Below, piece by piece: positions 38,064-47,471 of a stretch of 64,000 bases of DNA. Within the stretch, counting starts at the first letter, position 1. The number at the start of each line of letters is the position of its first letter. Location of the stretch: contig MKSU01000021.1 in the NCBI GenBank assembly GCA_001897375.1, forward strand, positions 1 through 64,000, in the 5' to 3' direction. Under the pieces are notes generated by a model. That model made no database searches. It had not been told where the DNA came from and worked only from the letters and a program-made list of their open reading frames with translations. This DNA comes from Sphingomonas sp. 67-36. GTDB taxonomy: Bacteria; Pseudomonadota; Alphaproteobacteria; Sphingomonadales; Sphingomonadaceae. Position numbers and translations under genes: made by a program.

Positions 38064-38696
38064 ATGATCGGTTCACGTGTTTCGATCGCGCATGTCGCCA
38101 TCAGGACCTGGCTACGCGACGGCGGTGTCCGGCCCGGCGAGGCGATCAACGTCAAGGACACGGCCGACGCGTTGCGTTTGAGCGTAACGCCCATTCGCGA
38201 AGCGCTTGAACGGCTCGTCGGCGAGCGTCTGGTCATCCCGGCGCGTGACCGGTCTGGCTTCATAATGCCCCGTCACAGCCCCCGGGATCTTGCCGAAATG
38301 ATTGATCTGCACGCGGTCCTTGTCGATGGCGCGGTCACCAGATCGCAAGGGAAAACGATTATGTCCCTGGCTATCGGGCCGGGCGACGAGCGCACGGCCA
38401 CGGAAGCCTTTTTCGACGCGCTGTTCCTATCGGCAGGGGGTTCGATGCTCGCCGATGCCGGGTCTCGTCTTGCTCACCAGCTGGCGCCGTTCCGTTTAGT
38501 CGAGCCTTCCGTCTTGCGGAGCGACGCGAGCGAGCTGGCAGAACTTGCAAAGGCGGCATCCGGCCAGCGGCCCCGCGCGGCATTCAAGGCATATCATCGG
38601 CGGCGCGCGTCGCGGGCCGTCGAGATCGTCCAGGCGCGCGAAGACTTTCCACCGAATGGCGCTATGCTTGGTCGCCTGCATATGGCCCAGAAATAG
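38064..38696 (+). CDS. GntR-family transcriptional regulator
   Basis: A 210-residue regulator with a GntR-type winged helix (HVAIRTWLRDGGVRPGEAINVKDTADALRLSVTPIREALERLVGERLV split over residues 10-55). The C-terminal half is shorter than a usual FCD ligand domain and has no clear metal-binding His triad. It lies 73 nt before the lasso precursor on the same strand. It probably controls the lasso genes. The start at 38064 is one of two possibilities (a GTG at 38037 adds nine residues). Confidence 0.7.
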   Translation: MIGSRVSIAHVAIRTWLRDGGVRPGEAINVKDTADALRLSVTPIREALERLVGERLVIPARDRSGFIMPRHSPRDLAEMIDLHAVLVDGAVTRSQGKTIMSLAIGPGDERTATEAFFDALFLSAGGSMLADAGSRLAHQLAPFRLVEPSVLRSDASELAELAKAASGQRPRAAFKAYHRRRASRAVEIVQAREDFPPNGAMLGRLHMAQK

Positions 38697-38769
38697 CTCG
38701 AATATACGGGCGAGACGAGGTTTCCTGCGAAATGCCGCAACGTCGCGGTGTATGTCATGGAGGCATAAA

Positions 38770-38883
38770 ATGCGTATCTTGCTCAAACTGATCGATCTCG
38801 GCCGCGCATCACGCGTGACGCGCTCGGGCTTTATCGGGCTCGTCAGCGAGCCGGGCAATCCGGCTCAGCGCTACAACCCGTGA
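38770..38883 (+). CDS. Lasso peptide precursor
   Basis: A 37-residue precursor with a GGAGG ribosome site at 38759-38763. The leader is about MRILLKLIDLGRASRVTR, which has the LG-x-A-S...T-x pattern of proteobacterial lasso leaders, with Thr at position -2. The predicted core is SGFIGLVSEPGNPAQRYNP (19 residues). Ser1 could form the macrolactam with Glu9, giving a nine-residue ring and a ten-residue tail rich in Pro/Asn. A Gly1-Glu8 alternative is less likely because the Thr would then be at -3. The B and C genes follow. Confidence 0.8.
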   Translation: MRILLKLIDLGRASRVTRSGFIGLVSEPGNPAQRYNP

Positions 38884-38923
38884 CCGGGAGGGAGCGGCGG
38901 GCAGCCGCCGCTCCCCTTTCGAT

Positions 38924-39559
38924 ATGCTGGTCACTAGATCCAGTTTGGCGGTCGCAGCGCTCGATCGCGACCTCGTGATATTCGACTTCAGAGCCGATCG
39001 GTATTTTGGCTTGCCCGGCGCGCTTGCCTCCGACGTTCGGCATAGCGAGGGCATTACCGGCTCGCTCTCGCCTGAGGCATGGGCGGTTTTGTTGGAGGCG
39101 GGTTTCTTGATTGATGCGGACCACGCACCGCCCATATTGGCCGGAACGGTCGACGCCGTCCTCGGTCGGCCCAAAGCCCCACCGCACTTACGAATCACGG
39201 ATTGGTTGGCCTTCGTTATAGCGGCTGTGCGAACGCACTGCCGGTTGAGACGTGGCCGCGCTGCCCGGACATACAGGACGGGACGGCTGTCGGGTGCGGC
39301 ACGGCTGCCCGATCTCGCGGTGGAACTGAGCCGCATCGACGTCATGATGCTATGGCTGCCTGTTTCGTTTCGGTGTCTGCCTAAGAGCCTGAGAGCCGCG
39401 CTCTATTTGCGCAGCAAGGGTCATGAGGTCGATCTCGTCTTCGGGGTGAGAAGCTATCCCTTCGAGGCTCATTGTTGGCTTGAGCAGGGAGGCATTCTTC
39501 TCAACGACGATCCCGAGCACGTCCGCAGCTATACGCCAATCGTCATCGGGCAGCCATGA
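38924..39559 (+). CDS. Lasso B protein (recognition element plus leader peptidase)
   Basis: A 211-residue protein combining an N-terminal PqqD-like recognition element (about 1-75) and a C-terminal transglutaminase-like cysteine protease (PF13471 type). The catalytic triad is readable: Cys151 in FRCLPKS, His183 in EAHCWLE and Asp195 in ILLNDD. It binds the leader and removes it, freeing the core N-terminus. It starts 40 nt after the precursor and overlaps the cyclase gene by 4 nt (ATGA). Size fits McjB-type proteins. Confidence 0.88.
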   Translation: MLVTRSSLAVAALDRDLVIFDFRADRYFGLPGALASDVRHSEGITGSLSPEAWAVLLEAGFLIDADHAPPILAGTVDAVLGRPKAPPHLRITDWLAFVIAAVRTHCRLRRGRAARTYRTGRLSGAARLPDLAVELSRIDVMMLWLPVSFRCLPKSLRAALYLRSKGHEVDLVFGVRSYPFEAHCWLEQGGILLNDDPEHVRSYTPIVIGQP

Positions 39560-41394
39560 AGGACGACCTGCTGATCGTATCGTGGAACCGGCAGAATGCT
39601 GTCGCGCACCAACTCGCATCATGTGCGATAGCAAGGCTCGGAGGCTTGCTCCGCGTTGAGGAAGCTGGCTCAGACCTTTGCGTCGCAGTGTCCGAAACAG
39701 CGGTCGCTAAGTTTCGATATCACCGGTTCTCCCTGATGATATTCGGAGAGTTGAGGGACGCCGAAGGCGTTCTGCTGCGGCGGATCGACCTGCGGAGTGG
39801 CGCCCAGGCAAGCGAGGCCGAAATCGCGTCCGAGATCGTAGCGCGCTACTGGGGGCGTTATGCGTTGATCACGCTCGGAAGCGAAGCGGTCAACTTCCTC
39901 GTCGATCCCAGCGGACAGGTACAGGCGCACCGGCTCTCGCACAACGGCGTGTCGATGGTCGGGACCAGGTTGGACCGTCGCCACTGTGCGATGCTGAAGA
40001 AAAGTATCACGCTTGATCCCGAGGCAATCGCGCGCGTTCTCGTCACCCCGCCGATCGCAGTCTATGAATCCCAAATCGAGGGCGTCGAGCCAGTCATTCC
40101 CGGAAGGCTGGTCGTGCTGGCTGGCAATCAAAATCCAAAAACAATCTGGAGCCCTGGCCTCATCGCGCGTTCACAGCGGACGCCCGACAAGCGACGACTT
40201 CGCCGGGTCGTCGCAGCCAGCTGCGCTGCGGCTGTCGACGAGACGACGGCGATCTTGCTGTCGGGCGGTCTCGATTCCTCGATCGTGCTTGGTTCGTTGG
40301 ACGCGCGGCAGCGGCCAAAAGTTGCGGTCAATTTCGTGACGCGAGCCGAGGAGGGGGACGAGCGTGCGTATGCGCGGGCCGTAGCAGCGGTTAACGGCGT
40401 GACGTTGCGTGAGGTGCAGCCCGATGCCCATGCGGATTTGCGGCGACTTGCCGACGTGACCCCGGGACCCCGACCGTTCATCTTCGGCCTCGACAGTTCG
40501 TTCGAGGACGCCACCGGTTCGATATGTCGGGACGTCGGTGCCACACGTCTCATCACCGGGCAGGGGGGCGATGCTATCTTTTTTCAGCCAGCCACGTCGG
40601 TTACGCTGCTCGACCGTATCCAGTGCACCGGCTTGCGCGCGCTACGACCGTCGAGCCTCGCCGACGAAGCGCACCGTGGTCAGACGTCGGTGTGGGCGCT
40701 GCTGGCGTCCGCGGCTCGAGGGCTGTTTCGCGAGACTTGGAGAAGTCGCCGGCGGTTTGCCGACCACCTTCTCGCTTCCGATTTGAGAGGTCGGCTCGGG
40801 GGAGTGGATCGTCTTCATCCATGGCTCGACGATACCGATAGCCTCTCCGCAGCAAAACGAATCCACCTCGTGCTGCTCGCCGACAGCCAACTCTTTATGA
40901 CGCGACGTGCGCTCGGACATGCGATCGAGCAACGTCATCCGCTGCTGAGCCAGCCGATAGTCGAGGAACTTATTGCCCTTCCGGTCTCCAGCCTCGTCTA
41001 CGGGCCCATGGATCGCGCGTTCGCAAGATCCACCTTCGCAGATCGTCTGCCGCCAGTCGTTCGTGATCGGCGCTCGAAGGGCGCCGCAGCGAACCATTAC
41101 AGCCGCGCAGTGGCGGCCAATCTGCCGTTCCTGCGAGACTTTTTGCTCGGGGGTGCACTGGAGAGCGCGGGTGTCGTGGACCGAGTTGCGATGGAGCAGG
41201 CTCTCACGTCTGAGAGCCTTTTCTACAGCAATGACTACACTGCCCTTATCATCCATGTCGCGTGCGAGGCCTGGGCCCGTTACTGGACGTCGGCGGGCGA
41301 CTCATTCCCATATGCGTCTTTTGAGCCGCCGCGGTCATGCGCATCAGGCGGGGACGACAGGCGCTTGTCGAGGAACGAGAACAGTTTTTCGTAA
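39556..41394 (+). CDS. Lasso C protein (macrolactam synthetase)
   Basis: A 612-residue asparagine-synthetase-B-like protein. The ATP-pyrophosphatase loop LSGGLDSSIV is at about residues 234-243. The N-terminal glutaminase-like part is retained in outline but lacks the catalytic Cys at position 2 (starts MKDDLL). It activates the acidic side chain at core position 9 and closes the ring. It overlaps the lasso B gene and converges with the isopeptidase gene, overlapping it by 115 nt. Confidence 0.88.
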   Translation: MKDDLLIVSWNRQNAVAHQLASCAIARLGGLLRVEEAGSDLCVAVSETAVAKFRYHRFSLMIFGELRDAEGVLLRRIDLRSGAQASEAEIASEIVARYWGRYALITLGSEAVNFLVDPSGQVQAHRLSHNGVSMVGTRLDRRHCAMLKKSITLDPEAIARVLVTPPIAVYESQIEGVEPVIPGRLVVLAGNQNPKTIWSPGLIARSQRTPDKRRLRRVVAASCAAAVDETTAILLSGGLDSSIVLGSLDARQRPKVAVNFVTRAEEGDERAYARAVAAVNGVTLREVQPDAHADLRRLADVTPGPRPFIFGLDSSFEDATGSICRDVGATRLITGQGGDAIFFQPATSVTLLDRIQCTGLRALRPSSLADEAHRGQTSVWALLASAARGLFRETWRSRRRFADHLLASDLRGRLGGVDRLHPWLDDTDSLSAAKRIHLVLLADSQLFMTRRALGHAIEQRHPLLSQPIVEELIALPVSSLVYGPMDRAFARSTFADRLPPVVRDRRSKGAAANHYSRAVAANLPFLRDFLLGGALESAGVVDRVAMEQALTSESLFYSNDYTALIIHVACEAWARYWTSAGDSFPYASFEPPRSCASGGDDRRLSRNENSFS

Positions 41395-43769
41395 TAGTCC
41401 CGTATATTGGCCGGGCTCAGAAGGTCGTGGCCCTCGCCCCAATAGCGTACGAGCGTCACATCGCGTGCCAAGCGCGTGAGTGCGAGGAAGGATCGCTCGG
41501 CGGACTCCACAGAGACAAAGTCTTGGTCACCGCCGACCAGCAGGAGAGGGGATCGAATCCTGTCCAGTGCATAAAAGGGACTGGCGTTCGTATATCCGCG
41601 GGGATCCTGCCAAGGTGCGACGCCCATCTCACCTTGCCCTGCTTCTGGCCAGCCGATGCCCATCGCGAGGGGTAGTCCCGATTCAAGCCTCGTACGATCA
41701 TGTCCAGCAAGTGATCCATAGGCCGCGCCCATGTCAGCGGGCGCGTTCTCGGCAACAAAAGCGCGATAGCGTGACGTTCGGGTAGCGATCGCCAGCGCGC
41801 CATAGCCGCCGAAGCTATGGCCGATAATCGCCACTCGGTTGGCGTCGACGGCGCCGGTGATCTCGGCCGCTTCGACGACGTGGGCCAAGTCGACGGTCAA
41901 TGCTCCGAACGGGTCTTTCTGCTTGCGAGAGAAGGGCAGGCTGGGAAGGAGGACGGCGTAGCCGTGGCCAACCAGAATCGATGCATTTTGGTTGGCCTGG
42001 AATGAGGAACGCATCAGGCCGATGGAGGGTCGATCATCCCTAAGCTGCCCCGGGTAGATGGTGACAACCAAGGGCGGAGGCGAGGTGCCGGCCGGCCGAT
42101 TTGGCAGCAGCAGCCAGTGGCGATGTTTCTTTCCGTCCGACATCACTGCTTCAACTTGCACGACCCGAGGCATTTGCCTCGCGGCAAGATGTTCGTTCAG
42201 CGTCGCGAGCTTCAGCGGCGTATGACGCGGCCTAAGCAGCCATAATGTCGCCGCGCCTCGCTCGTCTCGCGTTCTCAGCACGGCGTGATCAACGTGAGCC
42301 GCCAATAGGTCTGCGCCGAGCGGTGACGGCATGGCGGGCGAAAGACCGCCGTTGCGTTGAAGAACCGCGACCCTGGCCGTCTCGCCGTTTTGCATGAGAA
42401 GCGGTATGTCGCGGTCCGGCGGGTTCATGATCGCGCGTATGCCCAAATAGCCCCCGCCCCATGGCAGGCCGCCGACAGCCATCACATCGCGCGCAACGCG
42501 GCGAGGTCGACGACCGTTAAGGGGAGTTCGCCATAAGCTGCTCCCAATCTTGAGGGTCACCGCCCGAGAGTCGCTCGCCACCAGTTGGCCGCTAGGAAGG
42601 TCTTCGATCGCGAGTCCACCGCCATGGACGCGGGCGGCTCGCCACCTCGCTGTTTTTCCCGCGCCGACGCCTTCGGCGAGGAGGCGTTCACCCGACCAAC
42701 GCGCCTTTATGTCGGCTAGCGTCCAGCCGGAAGTAACCTGCGGCTCGATCGGGCCTGGGGTTATCGCAAACCCGAGCGTAGAGAATGAGGCGAAGCGCAG
42801 CCGCGGCTTTCGCCACGAACTGCCGTTATCACGCGTTGCGAACAAGAGTCTGGTGCCATTCGGGTTCCACGTTAACAAGCCCGGCATGATGTCGTCGGCG
42901 ATATGCTTCGGTTGACCACCTGCGTCGAGCGACAGGACGTCGAGCGCGTATCGATTCGCGTTGGTGAAGGCGGTGACCGGTTCCCGGGGATCGATCAGGG
43001 ACGCGCCTGCGAGGCTCACTAGCGCGAGCCGCTTACTGCCGACGCTGAGGTCGACGACCGGCCCTTGATAGATGCGCCTCGAACGACCGTCTCGAACGTC
43101 GACGATCTGCACCTCCCGGTCGTTGCTGTGTCGAGGAACGGGATGGTTTGCCATGACGGTTATACTGCTTGGCCGTATCCCGGTCGCCTGCGCGGCCCAA
43201 AGTTCGACGGAATCATCAGTTGCCGCCCCGAGGGCCAGTCCCGCCGGCAGCCTTTGGTGAGTCATTGTCACGATCGCGAGATGGTCATCGTCGATCCATT
43301 GCGGCCGCTGATATAGTAGGGGCATGTCGGGCACGACCGGCAGCCACCTCACCGTCCGCGCAAGGATATCAACGACGCCGAGGTCGAGCGTGTGTTGCCT
43401 CAGGCGGAATACTGACAGCTTGGTGCCAGAAGGCGAAAAGCCGCCCATCCAGTAGCCGGCTTCGCTTTCCTGCTCGAACAGCGGTTGAAGTGGACGGCTG
43501 CCGTCGGCTGGCGCGGCGAGGATCGTGCCGAGGGAGCGTTGTCCCCACGGACCTTCAGCGTAGCTCAAAGCTGAATCGTAACGACGTAACCGTTCGATCA
43601 ACACCAAGGCGCCATTCTTGGTGAACTCGACCTGGCCGATGTCTTCGAGCGCAAGAAGGTCGTCGACACGGTAGGGTGCGCCAGCGCTGGAAACGGCCCG
43701 TATCGGTGTCGGGGAAAGGGCGATGAGGCCTGTGCTCAGGGCGAGCGCCATCGCACGCTTGCAAAGCAT
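41280..43769 (-). CDS. S9-family lasso peptide isopeptidase
   Basis: An 829-residue prolyl-oligopeptidase-like enzyme. A signal peptide (ends near PTPIRAVSS) and a beta-propeller-like middle precede an alpha/beta-hydrolase domain. The catalytic Ser is at about 652 in GHSFGGYGA, Asp near 750 in GGDQDFVSVES and His near 781 in WGEGHDLL. In sphingomonad and caulobacter lasso clusters, enzymes of this group (AtxE2 type) cleave the isopeptide bond and linearise the lasso. This one is periplasmic by its signal, so it would act after re-import. It is followed in the same operon direction by nothing, as it is the last minus-strand gene of the locus. Confidence 0.85.
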   Translation of the reverse strand: MLCKRAMALALSTGLIALSPTPIRAVSSAGAPYRVDDLLALEDIGQVEFTKNGALVLIERLRRYDSALSYAEGPWGQRSLGTILAAPADGSRPLQPLFEQESEAGYWMGGFSPSGTKLSVFRLRQHTLDLGVVDILARTVRWLPVVPDMPLLYQRPQWIDDDHLAIVTMTHQRLPAGLALGAATDDSVELWAAQATGIRPSSITVMANHPVPRHSNDREVQIVDVRDGRSRRIYQGPVVDLSVGSKRLALVSLAGASLIDPREPVTAFTNANRYALDVLSLDAGGQPKHIADDIMPGLLTWNPNGTRLLFATRDNGSSWRKPRLRFASFSTLGFAITPGPIEPQVTSGWTLADIKARWSGERLLAEGVGAGKTARWRAARVHGGGLAIEDLPSGQLVASDSRAVTLKIGSSLWRTPLNGRRPRRVARDVMAVGGLPWGGGYLGIRAIMNPPDRDIPLLMQNGETARVAVLQRNGGLSPAMPSPLGADLLAAHVDHAVLRTRDERGAATLWLLRPRHTPLKLATLNEHLAARQMPRVVQVEAVMSDGKKHRHWLLLPNRPAGTSPPPLVVTIYPGQLRDDRPSIGLMRSSFQANQNASILVGHGYAVLLPSLPFSRKQKDPFGALTVDLAHVVEAAEITGAVDANRVAIIGHSFGGYGALAIATRTSRYRAFVAENAPADMGAAYGSLAGHDRTRLESGLPLAMGIGWPEAGQGEMGVAPWQDPRGYTNASPFYALDRIRSPLLLVGGDQDFVSVESAERSFLALTRLARDVTLVRYWGEGHDLLSPANIRDYYEKLFSFLDKRLSSPPDAHDRGGSKDAYGNESPADVQ

Positions 43770-43808
43770 GGTTTGATACCTGTGATGAGCGGCGGAGACG
43801 CCGCGGCG

Positions 43809-46800
43809 CTAGAGTTTCATGTTCAGCTGGAGTGCGACGGTTCGTCCGAACGGGTTTGCGTTCGCGCCATCAAAGCCGAGACCGCTGCTCTGATCGACGA
43901 AGGGCGGGTTTCGGTCGAAGAGATTTTCGACGATCAAACTTAGGCTCACGCCAGCAAGCCGGCCGTGTTGGGGCGCAAAACCGATCGTCGCATCGGTGGT
44001 GAACCAATCTCGGATCGGCCGAGCGGGTCGCGCCGTGTCGTCCGTGTAGCCACCGACATAGCGACCGATAATAGCTGCGGACACCGGCCCGAGCGTGTAG
44101 CTGAGCGTTCCATTGGCGCGCAGCGAAGTCGGGAAACCAAGGCGATCGATGCGTTCGAGCGGGCGCGCCGACGGCGTCAACTGCCGACGGTAGGAAAACA
44201 GCCATGTTGCGGACAAGCCGAGGTCGAGCTGCCCGGCTCCAACCGGTCGCGCCAGCTGCATGGTCGTATCGAGGCCGCTGACCGTCAGGGTCGAGGTGTT
44301 TACGCTCCGGGCATCGACGATCGCTGTATAAGCCGTGTCGGGGAATATGCCGGCGCCTATGGTGCCAGGCAACGCCAGCAGCGCTTTCACGCGCGCCAGG
44401 TCGGCCGCGGAAGACGCCGGACTGATCGGTTCGATGAAGCTCGCGACTTCAGGATTGGTCAGCGCGGTCAGAACATCTTGCAGGACGGGCTGACCGATGC
44501 GCTGTGAGAAGCGGGTACGGAAAATGTTGGCCTCGATCCTCAGCGACGGGATCGGGGGCGGGGTGAGGATCATGCCGACATTCCAGGTTCGTGCGGTTTC
44601 CGGCCGAAGCGACGGATTTCCGCCCGACAGCAGAAGAACCGGTGCGAAAGCACCGGCCGCATTCGGGAGTTGCGTCACCGAGACTCGAAACGGGTCCTTG
44701 AGATCGGTGAGCGCGGGCGCGCGAAAGGAAGTGCCCCAGCTGCCGTGAAGCTGCAGCGCCGGCGTCGGCCGCCAGGCGATGCCGATCTTCGGATTCGCGG
44801 TTGAGCCGAAATCGGGATAGCGCTCGTAGCGGCCGGCGAGGGACAACCTCAGACCAGGATCGCGCGTGCCGCCATTTTTACCACCCGCAAGAGGCACGTT
44901 GAGCTCGGCGAAGGCTGCGGGGATGGTTCGCTCACCCCGCTTAACGATGGCGGGGCTGGGTGCGGAACCGCTGAAAAAATTCTCGCCCGTCCTCCTGAAG
45001 CGTTCGCTGCGCACGCTCCCGCCCAGGGCTCCGACGATTTCCATCCCGAAAATCGACAGCAAGGGACCATCGGCCTTTACGCCACCCTCGATGATCGCGG
45101 TCTTCCGCACTTGTGCGGAGAAGCCCTGACTGACGAAGTTCAATATTGCCGCGTTGTTGGCGGAACCGCCGCCATAGGGATTGAAATAGCCATCGCGAGC
45201 GGCCGAATAGGTGGTTTGCGGGTCGTCAGGGGTCGTTCCTAACGCCTCGTTGAGCAACGAGGCGTTCACCAACCCGGAAAGCCGACTGCTGCTGCGCTCT
45301 TGGGCATAAGTCGCATATCCGTCGACCGACCATCTGCCGGTGCGCCATGTTAATGCAGCCGTCGAGCTGAGCGCCTGAACCCTGCCGCGCGTGCGGCTGT
45401 TCTCAAGCTCATTTTCGAACGAATAGCCGATGACGCTGAATGGCCCGCCGTCGGTCGAAAGAAAGAAAGGGTTGGCGGCCGTTATGGCGAAGATTGTCGA
45501 TTGCGGACTGCCGAGGTTGGTGAATGTCCTTGATGCGAAACGACCATCCAGATGAAATTCGACGGCGCCAATCTGCTGATTGAGATAACCGTACACGATG
45601 TGTCGATCGCTGAGCGGCGTCAGATCGATCGCTTGTAGAGGAAATGAAAGGTTGGTGCCCGGCCGGAGCTGCGTCACGCTCGAGGCGCCGCCCTTTGGCA
45701 CTGCGAACGCGGGAATGTAGGCACTGCCAGTCGGATCCAGAGTCAGGATCGTTGCCGGCGACGACAGGAACGTCCGACGGTCGGTCCCGCCAAAGGGCCG
45801 GAGATCGCCCGTCGCCGTATAGAGGCGATCGGCTGCGTTCAGCGCATCGTCGTGACCGAATTCGTAAATCAGTCCTACACTTCCGCCACTCCATCTGGTT
45901 CCCAGCGCGGCCGAGGCGAGCAAACGATGTTCGCCACTCTGGGTACCGGTCGATCCGCGCACGCGCAGTTCGATGCCTTTGAGATCCTCGCGCATGATCA
46001 CGTTCACGACCCCGGCAACCGCATCCGAGCCGTAGATCGCGGATGCGCCATCGGTCAGGATTTCGACGCGCTCGACGCCGAGCGTCGGCAAGACGGAAAG
46101 GTCGGTGAAATCGCCACGACCCCCCGAACCCGCGACGCGACGTCCGTTGATCAGGGTCAGCGTCGCCTCGCTTCCCAGTCCACGAAGGTTGGGGGCGATC
46201 GAGAGCGTGTCGTTCAGTCCCGTGCGGTCGACGCCGGTCAAGGCGACCACTGGACTTCCCGTGCCGCCAAAGTTGGTAGCCTGGCTTGTGATGATCTCGC
46301 CCACCGTTGCCTTTGCCGACCGCTGGATCTCCCGGCGCGAGATGCGGGTCACGGGCGACGTGGCACTCGTACCGCGAATATTCGTACCGGTGACGACGAT
46401 CTCCTGCGACGTGTCAGCGTCAGCAGTTTCCGTCTGTGCCGCTTGCGCCGGTCGCGTGGCCTGGCTGACGCTGTTGCTTCCAATCTGGATGACGACGGTT
46501 TTGGGCGTCGGCCGGGAGACAATGAGCGTAGTTCCCGAAAGCAGGCGTGACAAAGCGTCGGGAGCGGTCAGGTTGCCGGTAACGCCGCGTGTGCGTAAGC
46601 CGCGAACGGTATCGCCCCGGTACAGCAATTGAAGACCGGTCATTCTAGCATATCGACGTAGTGCAACATCCAAGGAACCGGCCGGGATGTTGAAAGAAAA
46701 ATAGCGCTCTTGGGCAGCCCATGCGGGCGTAGCAATCGCGGCGATCATCACGAAGCCGGCGGCAATTGTTACCCGACCTTTTCCTGCGCGCATCCAGCCC

Positions 46801-46841
46801 CCGCCCCGGGCGGGTTTTGACCGCCCTGTTCTTGTCATCAC
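43809..46841 (-). CDS. TonB-dependent receptor with STN signalling domain
   Basis: A 1010-residue outer-membrane receptor. After a signal peptide (IAAIATPAWAA) comes an STN domain (about residues 48-110, FSFNIPAGSLDVALRRYARMTGLQLLY). Next are a TonB-box region (SQEIVVTGTN), a plug (TVGEIITSQATNFGGTGSPV... VERVEILTDGASAIYGSDAVAGVVNVI) and a 22-strand barrel. STN receptors signal to FecR across the periplasm. It probably imports the lasso peptide and reports this. It sits upstream of the isopeptidase gene. The start could instead be an internal Met 16 codons later. Confidence 0.9.
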   Translation of the reverse strand: MMTRTGRSKPARGGGWMRAGKGRVTIAAGFVMIAAIATPAWAAQERYFSFNIPAGSLDVALRRYARMTGLQLLYRGDTVRGLRTRGVTGNLTAPDALSRLLSGTTLIVSRPTPKTVVIQIGSNSVSQATRPAQAAQTETADADTSQEIVVTGTNIRGTSATSPVTRISRREIQRSAKATVGEIITSQATNFGGTGSPVVALTGVDRTGLNDTLSIAPNLRGLGSEATLTLINGRRVAGSGGRGDFTDLSVLPTLGVERVEILTDGASAIYGSDAVAGVVNVIMREDLKGIELRVRGSTGTQSGEHRLLASAALGTRWSGGSVGLIYEFGHDDALNAADRLYTATGDLRPFGGTDRRTFLSSPATILTLDPTGSAYIPAFAVPKGGASSVTQLRPGTNLSFPLQAIDLTPLSDRHIVYGYLNQQIGAVEFHLDGRFASRTFTNLGSPQSTIFAITAANPFFLSTDGGPFSVIGYSFENELENSRTRGRVQALSSTAALTWRTGRWSVDGYATYAQERSSSRLSGLVNASLLNEALGTTPDDPQTTYSAARDGYFNPYGGGSANNAAILNFVSQGFSAQVRKTAIIEGGVKADGPLLSIFGMEIVGALGGSVRSERFRRTGENFFSGSAPSPAIVKRGERTIPAAFAELNVPLAGGKNGGTRDPGLRLSLAGRYERYPDFGSTANPKIGIAWRPTPALQLHGSWGTSFRAPALTDLKDPFRVSVTQLPNAAGAFAPVLLLSGGNPSLRPETARTWNVGMILTPPPIPSLRIEANIFRTRFSQRIGQPVLQDVLTALTNPEVASFIEPISPASSAADLARVKALLALPGTIGAGIFPDTAYTAIVDARSVNTSTLTVSGLDTTMQLARPVGAGQLDLGLSATWLFSYRRQLTPSARPLERIDRLGFPTSLRANGTLSYTLGPVSAAIIGRYVGGYTDDTARPARPIRDWFTTDATIGFAPQHGRLAGVSLSLIVENLFDRNPPFVDQSSGLGFDGANANPFGRTVALQLNMKL

Positions 46842-46903
46842 AAGGCAGGAAACGCACGCGAGCTAACCCAACCCTAACGACCAATCATAATATTTCGGAT
46901 TGC

Positions 46904-47443
46904 TCAGGATCTCGCTGCTCGCAGTCTGCGATTGGCGGGCGCGCTCCGGCTTGGCGCAAGCGACGCCTTGCCGTTCTTCAGCCATTCCTCGGCAAAGGTT
47001 TCACGCTCCCGCACATGTCGAATCAAATCTTTGGTCAGACGCGTGAACGCTCCGACCAGCGTGCGGGCTTCGAGAAACCCGATGTCCGCGCCCAGCTCGG
47101 TATCAAGTTCGTTCATTGCGATCATCATGACCGTCATGAGCTTGTTGTCGGCGCAACGAACGGCAAATTCCGGCGCGCCGGTGGCGGCCACGGCCATAAG
47201 CGCGATCGGATCGCTATCGGTCGCTTCCGCGAAAGCCACGATTCGATCGTAGGTGATGCGCCCCGAGCCCGCCTCGAGATGCTCGTAGGAGCGCACCGGC
47301 ATATCCATCGCTCGAGCTACCTCGCCCGCTCGCATCCGGCGCATCTTGCGGATGGCGCGCATGGCTGCAGCGATCGAGTCCTGCTCGGAAATGCAACACC
47401 TCCGATCCGCGGTGTGGTATCGTCCCCCGCTATGCTGCTGCAT
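46904..47443 (-). CDS. XRE-family regulator in the lasso locus
   Basis: A 179-residue protein with an N-terminal XRE helix-turn-helix (MRAIRKMRRMRAGEVARAMD and VRSYEHLEAGSGRITYDRIVAFAEATD, about residues 28-78). The remainder is a helical region of unknown function. It lies between FecR and the TonB receptor, 28 nt after fecR on the same strand, so it is probably co-transcribed. It may control receptor or isopeptidase expression. Confidence 0.75.
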   Translation of the reverse strand: MQQHSGGRYHTADRRCCISEQDSIAAAMRAIRKMRRMRAGEVARAMDMPVRSYEHLEAGSGRITYDRIVAFAEATDSDPIALMAVAATGAPEFAVRCADNKLMTVMMIAMNELDTELGADIGFLEARTLVGAFTRLTKDLIRHVRERETFAEEWLKNGKASLAPSRSAPANRRLRAARS

Positions 47444-47471
47444 AACATTGAATTTCGCAGATGTTTAGCGG

